Below are positions 8,615 through 16,300 of a DNA stretch of 64,000 bases, piece after piece. Made by a program: the position numbers and the translations under genes. The DNA lies in contig NZ_CP132342.1 of NCBI RefSeq assembly GCF_040529055.1, positions 886,001 through 950,000 on the forward strand. The letters run 5' to 3'. The notes under the pieces are model-generated. The model made no database searches. It was not told the origin of the DNA and saw only the letters and a list, made by a program, of their open reading frames with translations. Position 1 is the first letter of the stretch. The number at the start of each line of letters is the position of its first letter. The stretch comes from Xanthomonas sontii (GTDB taxonomy: Bacteria > Pseudomonadota > Gammaproteobacteria > Xanthomonadales > Xanthomonadaceae).

Positions 8615-9364
8615 TCAGCGGAACAGCAGCGCCGACATGACGAAGTTGAACATCAGTACCAGCAGCGAGGCGTTGACCACGGCGCGGGTGGTGGCCACCG
8701 AAGTGCCCTCGATGGTCGGCTCGGCATGGAAGCCGACATAGGCCGCCACCAGCGCCGCCGTACCGCCGAACACCGCCGACTTCAGCATCGCCACGCCGAA
8801 GTCGTCCCAGAAATCCACGCTGCTCGACAGCGCCGACCAGAACGTGCCGCGGTCCAGGCCGAGCGCCGCCACCGCCTCGAAATAGCTCGCGCTGATCGCC
8901 AGCGAGCAGAAGATGCCGGTCAGCAGCGGCACGGTCAGCACCGCCGCCCAGAAGCGCGGCGCCACCGCCTTGGCCACCGGGTCGATCGCCATCAGCTCCA
9001 GCGCCTTGATCTGGTCGGTCGCACGCATCAGGCCGAGCTCGGCGGCGATGGAACTGCCGGCGCGGCCGATGAACAGCAGCGCGGTCAGCACCGGCGCCAG
9101 CTCGCGGTACAGCGACAGGCCGAGCAGCGTGGACAACGCATCGGAGGCCCCGTAGGTCTGCAGCGTGCGGTAGCCCTGCAGGGTCAGCACCAGGCCGACG
9201 AAGGCGCCGCCCACGGCGATGATCGGCAGCGAACGCGCGCCGACCTTGTAGATCTCGCGGATCAGCTCGGCCAGCAGGTCCCGAGTCGGCAGCGAGCCGC
9301 GCAGCACGGTCAGGAAGAACAGCCCGGCGCGGCCCAGGGAACGGATCGGGGCAACGATGGCCAT
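8615..9364 (-). CDS. mlaE: MlaE, permease of the phospholipid ABC transporter
   Basis: This 249-residue integral membrane protein matches the MlaE/YrbE family. It has an amphipathic start (SLGRAGLFFLTVL), the signature region RAGSSIAAELGLMRATDQIKAL and five hydrophobic segments. The ATG shares one base with the mlaF stop (TGATG), so the two are translationally coupled. It forms the inner-membrane core that receives lipids through MlaD. Confidence 0.95.
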   Translation of the reverse strand: MAIVAPIRSLGRAGLFFLTVLRGSLPTRDLLAELIREIYKVGARSLPIIAVGGAFVGLVLTLQGYRTLQTYGASDALSTLLGLSLYRELAPVLTALLFIGRAGSSIAAELGLMRATDQIKALELMAIDPVAKAVAPRFWAAVLTVPLLTGIFCSLAISASYFEAVAALGLDRGTFWSALSSSVDFWDDFGVAMLKSAVFGGTAALVAAYVGFHAEPTIEGTSVATTRAVVNASLLVLMFNFVMSALLFR

Positions 9365-10155
9365 CAGGCGGCGCTCCGCGCGCGCTGCGGCGCATCGAAT
9401 GGGATCGGGCCGTCGGGACGGCCGTGCAGGAACTGCTGCAGCAGCGGATCGGTGCTGGCCTGCAAGGCCTGCGGGGTGCCGGCGAAGACCACGCCGCCGT
9501 TGGCGATGGCCACGGCCTGGTCGCAGATCGGCAGGGTCTCGTGGACGTGGTGGCTGACGATGATGCTGGTCAGGCCCAGGGTGTGGTTGAGGCGCTGGAT
9601 CAGGCTCATGATCACGCCGGAGGCGATCGGGTCCAGGCCGGTCAGGGGTTCGTCGTAGATCATCAGCGGCGGGTCCAGGGCCAGTGCCCGCGCCAGCGCC
9701 ACGCGCCGCGCCATGCCGCCGGACAGCTCGCGCGGCCAGGCGTCGGCAGCGGCCAGCAGGCCCACCGCGTGCAGCTTCAATGCGACCAGCCGCTGCAGCA
9801 CCGGCTCGGGCAGGCGGGTATGGGCGCGCAATGGCAGCGCCACGTTCTCGGCCACGCTCAGGTCGGTCAGCAGGCCGTTGCCCTGCAGCAGCACGCCGAT
9901 GCTCTTGCGGGTCTCGCGCAGCGCGCGGCTGCCGCGCGGCAATGGCTTGCCGAACACCTGCAGCGTCCCCGCGGCCGGCTCCAGTTCGCCGGTCAGCGCC
10001 GCCAGCAGCGTGGACTTGCCGCTGCCGGAGGGGCCGAGCACCGCGGTGATGCTGCCGCGCGGCACGCTCAGCGAGACGTCGCGCAGGATCGCCCGGCCGC
10101 CGCGGTCGATGCGCACGCCCGACAACTGCACCAGATTGGATTCGGAAGACGCCAT
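9364..10155 (-). CDS. mlaF: MlaF, ATPase of the phospholipid ABC transporter
   Basis: This 263-residue ABC ATPase has Walker A GPSGSGKST (about residue 41), signature LSGGMARR, Walker B LMIYDEPLTGLD and switch His in IIVSHHVHE. It powers lipid movement by MlaE/D. It is first in the operon. Upstream, TATGTT and TTCAGC could be -10/-35 elements, and a GTTCGG/CCGAAC inverted repeat lies at 10193-10214. Confidence 0.95.
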   Translation of the reverse strand: MASSESNLVQLSGVRIDRGGRAILRDVSLSVPRGSITAVLGPSGSGKSTLLAALTGELEPAAGTLQVFGKPLPRGSRALRETRKSIGVLLQGNGLLTDLSVAENVALPLRAHTRLPEPVLQRLVALKLHAVGLLAAADAWPRELSGGMARRVALARALALDPPLMIYDEPLTGLDPIASGVIMSLIQRLNHTLGLTSIIVSHHVHETLPICDQAVAIANGGVVFAGTPQALQASTDPLLQQFLHGRPDGPIPFDAPQRARSAA

Positions 10156-10484
10156 CGCGACCTTTAACGAAAATACAACATAGGATCGATCCGTTCGGCT
10201 GAACTTAACCGAACTGGCCCGTGCAGTATTGTGGCACCGCGCGGGCCGGTGTGCGCGCCCGCTTCGCCCCGTTCATGCAACAGCGTGTCATACGGCCGCG
10301 CATTGGTCGCCGGCGACGCCGCATCGGCTCGGGATGGCCGCCACCGCGCCAGCGCCTCGCAGCTGCACTTGAGGGGTGGACAAAAGGCGGTGTGGACAAA
10401 TGCCCGCACAGCGCTTGTGCGCGTCGCGACGGCACGCGACGATGCCGGCAGGGCGCCCGTGCCGAACCACACCTGGAGTCAAGG
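10156..10484. promoter_or_regulatory. Divergent promoter region mlaF / DUF6916 gene
   Basis: These 329 bases separate two divergent genes. Near mlaF the DNA is locally AT-richer (10161-10215) and contains the inverted repeat GTTCGG-N10-CCGAAC (10193-10214), which overlaps a plausible leftward promoter. The right half is GC-rich. The repeated phrase 'gtggacaaa' occurs twice at about 10376-10410. No gene is seen. Confidence 0.45.
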
Positions 10485-10772
10485 ATGGAGCTGTTGAGCT
10501 TGGAACACTTCGCTGGAAGCGTGAACGAGACGTTCTCGGCGCAGTTGAACGAAGGCGAGGTCGCATTCGTGCTGGTCGAAGCGCGGCCGCTGCCGACGCC
10601 GCCCGCGGCGCGGCGCGCCCCGTTCTCGCTGCTGTTCCGCAACGGCTCGGCGTTTCTGTTTCCGCAGCAGACCTACCAGATGCGCCATCCGCGCCTGGGC
10701 GAGATCGGCATCTTCCTGGTGCCGGTGGCGCGCGAACGCGACGGCTTCCTGTATCAGGCGGTGTTCAACTGA
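10485..10772 (+). CDS. DUF6916 family small protein
   Basis: This 95-residue protein begins MELLSLEHFAGSVNETFSAQ and resembles the small DUF6916 proteins. These are often next to microcystin-dependent/tail-collar genes, as here. It contains no transmembrane segment. The body is beta-strand-like (FSLLFRNGSAFLFPQQTYQM... IGIFLVPVARERDGFLYQAVFN). Function is unknown. AAGG precedes the ATG. The last bases overlap the end of the convergent GNAT gene by eight bases. Family placement is from memory of the pattern and moderately sure. Confidence 0.75.
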   Translation: MELLSLEHFAGSVNETFSAQLNEGEVAFVLVEARPLPTPPAARRAPFSLLFRNGSAFLFPQQTYQMRHPRLGEIGIFLVPVARERDGFLYQAVFN

Positions 10773-11337
10773 CGCGCGCGTCCGGCTTCGTGCCAGCGCC
10801 ATCCCAGCGCATGGCCAGATGGGTCTGGCCGGCCTCGCCGGCAACGAAGCCCAGCCGCGCGTAGAGCCGCTGCGCTGCGGGATTGGCATGCAGCACGTGC
10901 AGCGTCAGTGCGCGCCCATCCGCATGCGCGAGCGCCTGTGCCTGCGCGATCAGCGCGCCGCCGATGCCGTGGCTGCGGCAGTCCGGCAGCAGGCTGATAT
11001 CGACCAGGACGTGCGGATCCGTGCTGCGGTCCAGATACAGCCTGCCCAGCCGCGCGTGCGCGTCTTCCACGATCAGGAAGTCCGCGCCGGGAAAGTGCTG
11101 CAGATAGTGCGCATGCTGCAAGGCGAACTGCTGGTCGAGAAAGGCGCGCTTGGTTTGTTCCGGCCACGGCACCGTGGCCAGTTCGTCGCGGCGCGTACTG
11201 GCGTATAGGTCGCGCAGCCAGTCCAGGTCTGCCGAACGCGCCGGCCGCACGCCGATGCCGCGTGCCTGCAGCGCAGCGGGCGCAGCCCACCCGGCGTCCC
11301 GTTGCGGAAAGCCGGGCGAGGCGGCGATCGACATCAC
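10765..11337 (-). CDS. GNAT-family N-acetyltransferase
   Basis: This 190-residue protein has the GNAT acetyl-CoA loop CRSHGIGGALIAQAQALA, then LTLHVLHANPAAQRLYARLGF. It is the upstream neighbour of the collar genes on the same strand, starting seven bases before the first collar stop. In similar loci a GNAT gene sits with tail-collar and DUF6916 genes, so it may acetylate a locus product. That is inference, and the substrate is unknown. Confidence 0.85.
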   Translation of the reverse strand: MMSIAASPGFPQRDAGWAAPAALQARGIGVRPARSADLDWLRDLYASTRRDELATVPWPEQTKRAFLDQQFALQHAHYLQHFPGADFLIVEDAHARLGRLYLDRSTDPHVLVDISLLPDCRSHGIGGALIAQAQALAHADGRALTLHVLHANPAAQRLYARLGFVAGEAGQTHLAMRWDGAGTKPDARVS

Positions 11338-11344
11338 GCCTGCC

Positions 11345-11881
11345 TCAGTTGAAGACCGGATAGTTGCCCTGCAAGGCGATGCAGAAGTTCACCGCCAGAT
11401 ACGGCTGCCGGTTCTCGTGCGCCTGGCCGATGCCGGTGGGCATCAACATGGTCGGGGAGAACTGCGTGTTCGGCGCGACCGCGTTGTATGGACGCGCGTT
11501 GCTGCTACCGGGGGAAGACAGCGCGGCGCCACTGACGGGCGTGCCACTCTTCTTTGTTTGGTCCGACAACGAAAATGAGTTGACGCCATGCTGGTGCATG
11601 GGAATCTGCGTGCTCTGCAGGCTGACCGATGCCGAGCCGAAGTTGCTGCCCAGCGTGTGCGGCGTCAGGCCCGGCCCCGCGCCCTGCTGGCAACCGGCGC
11701 GCGTGACGAAATTCGGCAGTTGGAACGTGGTGGTGCCATTGCCGCCGTAGGCCACGCCGAGCAGGGAATACAGTACGGTGTTCTGCGTGATCGGCAGGGT
11801 GGCGCCGTTGCACAACGCCCAGCCGTACGGGTTGTAGTCGAAGCCGAACAGCTGGATTTCGCCGATATAGGGTTCGGTCAT
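11345..11881 (-). CDS. Phage tail-collar domain protein 1 (MdpB-like)
   Basis: This 178-residue protein begins MTEPYIGEIQLFGFDYNPYG and has WALCNG-type and YGGNGTTTFQLPN motifs, diagnostic of the phage tail-collar/microcystin-dependent protein family. It has no signal peptide. GGAGGAATCC precedes the ATG. It is the third of three paralogues in a row on the minus strand. Such bacterial proteins are structurally related to short tail fibres, but their cellular role is not established. Confidence 0.88.
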   Translation of the reverse strand: MTEPYIGEIQLFGFDYNPYGWALCNGATLPITQNTVLYSLLGVAYGGNGTTTFQLPNFVTRAGCQQGAGPGLTPHTLGSNFGSASVSLQSTQIPMHQHGVNSFSLSDQTKKSGTPVSGAALSSPGSSNARPYNAVAPNTQFSPTMLMPTGIGQAHENRQPYLAVNFCIALQGNYPVFN

Positions 11882-11939
11882 GAGCGGATTCCTCCGATGA
11901 GCGGATGCGTGCCGCAGCCTTGTCGGCGCGGCGCAGAGG

Positions 11940-12467
11940 TCAGGCCTGTTGCGGGAAGATGCCGGTGGTGGCGATGCAGTACTGCACCGTCAGCGTCGGC
12001 ATGGTGTTGTCATGCGGTTGGTTGCCGCCGGCGAACGAAGTGCTTTGCCCGGACATCGCTTGCGCAGTTGCGCCAGTGGTGCTTGTGAGATAGAAAACGT
12101 CGCCGGTCACCGCGCCTGGCAACAGGCCTGAGGGCGCCGTCGCTGTCGCCGCTGCGGTGGTGGCCTGGGCGACGTGCGTATGTGCAGGCATTTGCAGGTC
12201 TGTCAACGTCACCGTCTCGGTGCCGGCCTGCTGAGCGAGCACGTAGTTGCTCAGGCCCGGCCCCTGGCCCTGGTGGATCGGCAGCCGACCGCGCAGATCC
12301 GGCACCGCGAAGGTGCTGGTGCCGTTGCCACCGTAGGCAGTGCCGAGCAGGACGTACAACGGTTCGTATTCGGAGATCTGCAGCAGCGAGCCGTCGCACG
12401 CCTGCCAGCCCTGGGGCGTACGGCCGAAGCCGAACATGCGGATTTCGCCGATGAAGGGAGTACCCAT
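11940..12467 (-). CDS. Phage tail-collar domain protein 2
   Basis: This 175-residue paralogue begins MGTPFIGEIRMFGFGRTPQGWQ, with YGGNGTSTFAVPDLRGRLPIH and QMPAHTH, the latter a conserved part of the collar fold. The middle of the protein (about 115-145) is Ala/Thr-rich and differs from its neighbours. AGGAAG precedes the ATG at 12467. A longer upstream reading frame continues from the next paralogue in another frame and is not used. Confidence 0.87.
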   Translation of the reverse strand: MGTPFIGEIRMFGFGRTPQGWQACDGSLLQISEYEPLYVLLGTAYGGNGTSTFAVPDLRGRLPIHQGQGPGLSNYVLAQQAGTETVTLTDLQMPAHTHVAQATTAAATATAPSGLLPGAVTGDVFYLTSTTGATAQAMSGQSTSFAGGNQPHDNTMPTLTVQYCIATTGIFPQQA

Positions 12468-12535
12468 GAGATGCTTCCTGGTCGATGAGGCGCCACGCGC
12501 ACGACTGTGCGCGGCGTGCCCGGATGCGGATGCGC

Positions 12536-13081
12536 CTAGCTGCGCGAAGGGAAGATGCCGGACAGCGCGACGCAGAAATTGAGCGTGGTGTACGGCTGCA
12601 CGTTCGGATGCGCCTGGCCGCCACCCTGTGTGCTTACCGTGGCTTGCGATAGCGGAACCATGCTTCCAGGCGCAGCGTACAGCGATGTCGCCGCTCCAAT
12701 AGTTGCGCCATTGTTCGCGAATAGGCGTCCGGTCGGGTTGCGGCTGTTGCCTGCGGCGCTGGCGCATTCCATCAAGTGGAGATGGGCCGGCAATTGGTCG
12801 GTCACCAGCGTCACTGTCTCCCCACCCGCCGCCTGGCCCATCGGCAACGCAGGCGGCTGCCACGCCGGGTCGGCCGATGGCCCATAGCCTACCGGCGTGC
12901 GCCCGCGCATGTCCGGCAAGCCGAACGTGGTCTTGCCGTCGCCGCCGAAGCGGGTGCTGAGCAGACTGAACAGGGCCTGGTTCTGATTGATCGGCAGCAA
13001 TTGCCCGTTGCACTGCGCAAAATATTTTGGCGCAAACGCGAAACCGGTCAGCATGATCTGACCGATGAAGAACTCGCTCAT
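12536..13081 (-). CDS. Phage tail-collar domain protein 3
   Basis: This 181-residue paralogue begins MSEFFIGQIMLTGFAFAPKY, with FAQCNGQLLPINQNQALFSLLST, FGGDGKTTFGLPDMRGRTP and QLPAHLHLM. It is first of the three leftward collar genes and has a strong GGGGGAG ribosome site. Its ending, LNFCVALSGIFP, is shared with the other two (NFCIALQGNYPVFN; QYCIATTGIFPQQA). The promoter must lie in the 264-bp region shared with the divergent autotransporter gene. Confidence 0.88.
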   Translation of the reverse strand: MSEFFIGQIMLTGFAFAPKYFAQCNGQLLPINQNQALFSLLSTRFGGDGKTTFGLPDMRGRTPVGYGPSADPAWQPPALPMGQAAGGETVTLVTDQLPAHLHLMECASAAGNSRNPTGRLFANNGATIGAATSLYAAPGSMVPLSQATVSTQGGGQAHPNVQPYTTLNFCVALSGIFPSRS

Positions 13082-13106
13082 GCGGATCTCCCCCCGGAGT
13101 GGATGA

Positions 13107-13132
13107 CGCCAGACCTCGTGTCTGGCGCCAGA
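13107..13132. promoter_or_regulatory. Inverted repeats between collar genes and autotransporter
   Basis: CGCCAGAC-CTCGT-GTCTGGCG is a perfect 8-bp inverted repeat. It overlaps a 12-bp perfect palindrome, TCTGGCGCCAGA. It lies about 26 bases upstream of collar gene 3, within the divergent control region. It could be an operator or an RNA hairpin. Function is inferred only from place and symmetry. Confidence 0.45.
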
Positions 13133-13345
13133 CTACTTAATCACGACTTCGGCGACTTGCAAGCGACGATTTTGCTGAACCAGACAGACGTGACGCATTT
13201 GTTGCTTTACGCGGCGTTGGATTTGTTGTTCCAATGGCCGCGCGACGCGCATGCCCGATGCTTGCTGGGCCAATGTTACGCGAAGTCCGAGGCACCAGGA
13301 TGGCTGCCAGCGCCCATGGGGTGGCGCGTTTTGGGGAATCGAAAT

Positions 13346-16300
13346 ATGTCTACGAATTGCACCGGTTTGCGCCGTGGCGCGCGCATCGCATTGCGCTGTT
13401 TGATGTTGCTGGTCGTGTTGTTGATGACGACGTTGCACTCCGGGTTGGCCGCGGCAGCGTCTTCCCAGTATTGTCCGACGTTGAACGCCACCGTCGCCCA
13501 GGGTGGCTCGGTGCAGATCGACGTCACCACCTGCGACGGCACCGGTGTTGACGACATCGGCGTCGGCTGGAACGGGGTGCAGCCTCCCCACGGCACGTTG
13601 GTCGTTCCCAGTCCGAGCGGGGCGCAGGGAACGCAGATCATCACCTACACGCACAATGGCGACAGTGCCACGAGCGACACATTTCCGCTAGAAGACGGCG
13701 CTGGCGACACCATTACCGTCAATATCACCATCACGCCCTCGCGCAGCGCCAGCATCACGGTTTCCCCGTCCAGCGCCAACGAGGACAGCGGCACGCCCTT
13801 CGTCTACACGGTGACGTTGAGCTCGACCAACAGTTCGGCGACCACGGTGAACCTGACCCGCAGCGGCACGGCGACCAGCGGGACCGACTACACCGGCGCG
13901 GTCACCAGCGTCGTGGTGCCGGCCAACGCGACGTCCGCCAGTTTCAGCGTCACCCCAGTCGCCGACACCACGGTGGAGCCGGACGAGACGGTGATCTTCC
14001 AGGTGGCCAACGGTACCGGTTACTCGATCGGCAACCCCTCCAGCGCCACCGCCACCATCGTCAACGACGACTATCCCTCGGCAAGCATCGCGGTGTCGCC
14101 GGCCAGCGTCGCCGAAGATGGCAGCGCCAACCTCGTCTACACCGTCACCCTGAGCCAGGCGTCGCCGTCGGCGCTCTCGATCGGCTTCAGCGTGGGCGGC
14201 ACCGCGACGTCCGGTACCGACTACGCAGCGGTCAACTCGCCGCTGGTGATTGCGGCCGGGCAGACCAGCGGCACCATCACCGTCGATCCCACCCCCGACA
14301 CCACGGTGGAACCGGACGAGACCGTGGTGATCAGCCTCAATGCGGGCAGCGGTTACACCGTCGGCTCGCCGTCCAGCGCCACCGGCACCATCCTCAACGA
14401 CGATCTGCCGACCCTGTCGATCAATAACGTGTCGCAAAACGAAGGCAATTCCGGCACCACCGCGTTCACCTTCACCGTCTCGCTCAGCCAGCCGGCCGGC
14501 AGCGGCGGGGTCAGCTTCGACATCGCCACCGCCAACGGCACCGCGACCGCGGGCACCGACTACATCTCCTCCAGCGTGAACGGGCTGACCATTCCGGCCG
14601 GCAGCAGCAGCGCCACCTTCACCGTGCAGGTAATCGGCGATACGCTCAACGAACCCAACGAAACCTTCTACGTCAACGTCACCAATCCAAATGGCGCCAC
14701 GATCACCGGTGGGCAGGGAGTGGGCACGATCAACAACGACGACGCGCAGCCGTCACTCTCGATCGGCGATGTCAGCGTCACTGAAGGCAACAGCGGCACC
14801 ACCACGGCCACATTCCCCGTCACCCTCAGCGCCGCCAGCGGCCAGACCGTCACGGTCAACTACGCGACCACCGACGGCAGCGCCAATGCCGGCAGCGACT
14901 ATGTCGCCCACTCCGGCACCCTGACCTTCTTGCCCGGCATCACCACGCAGAACGTGGCGGTGACCATCAACGGCGATACCACCGTCGAGCCGGACGAAAC
15001 CTTCACCGTGAATCTCTCCGGCGCCAGCAACGCCACCATCGCGCGTGCCACCGCCACCGGCACGATCCTCAATGACGATGCGGTGGTGACGATCTCGCCG
15101 ACGTCGCTGCCGGCGGCCACCGCCGGCACCAGCTACAGCCAGACCCTGAGCGCCAGTGGCGGGACCGCGCCGTATGGCTTCGCGATCACCACCGGCACGT
15201 TGCCGGTGGGGATGCTGCTGAGTTCCGCCGGCGTGCTGTCCGGCACGCCCAGCGGCACCGGCAGCTTCAATTTCACCGTGTCCGCGACCGACAGCGGCGC
15301 GTCGCCCATCAGCGGTAGCCGTGCCTATACGTTGACGGTGGCTGCGCCAACCGTGACGCTGCCGGCGACGACCCTGCCCAACGGCACCGCCGGCCAGGCC
15401 TACAGCGCGGCGATCACCCAGGCCAGCGGCGGCATCGCGCCGTACACCTATGCGGTCACGGCCGGCGCCTTGCCGGCAGGCGTGACCGTCAACAGTGCGA
15501 CCGGTGCGCTCAGCGGCACGCCCACCGTGACCGGCAATTTCAGCTTCACCCTGGTCGCGACCGACAGCACCTCCGGAACGCCGGGCCAGGCGTCGCGCAG
15601 CTATACGCTGGCGATCGTGGCGCCGACCTTGACCGTCGCCCCGTCCACCCTGCCGTCCGGGACCGCGGGCACGGCCTACAGCCAGACGTTGAGCACCAGC
15701 GGTGGGACGGCGCCCTACACCTACGCGCTCAGCTCCGGTGCCCTGCCTGCGGGCCTGAGCCTGAGCAGCGCCGGTGTCCTATCCGGCACCCCGACCGTGG
15801 CCGGCAGTTTCACCTTCGTCGTCGGCGTCACCGATGCCGGCAGTTTCGGTGGCTCGCACGCCTACACCCTGTCCATCGCCTCGCCGACCCTGGCCATCAC
15901 CCCGCCGACGTTGCCGGCGGCGGCGATCAACGCCAGCTACAGCCAGGCGCTGAGCACCAGCGGCGGCACCGCGCCGTACAGCTATGTGCTCAATGCCGGC
16001 ACCTTGCCGAGCGGGATGAGCCTGAGTGCGGGCGGCGTGCTGTCCGGTACGCCGACCACGGCCGGCAACTTCGCGTTCACCGTGGGCGTTACCGACGCCA
16101 ACGCCTTCACTGCGGCGCAGGCGTTCACCCTGACGGTGGCGTCGCCGACGCTGACGCTGTCGCCGCCGGCGCTGCCGGCCGGCACCGCGGGCAGCGCCTA
16201 CAGCCAGGCGCTCAGCGCCACCGGCGGGACCGCGCCCTACAGCTACAGCCTCGCCACCGGCGCGTTGCCGGCCGGGCTGAGCCTGAGCGCGGCCGGCGTG

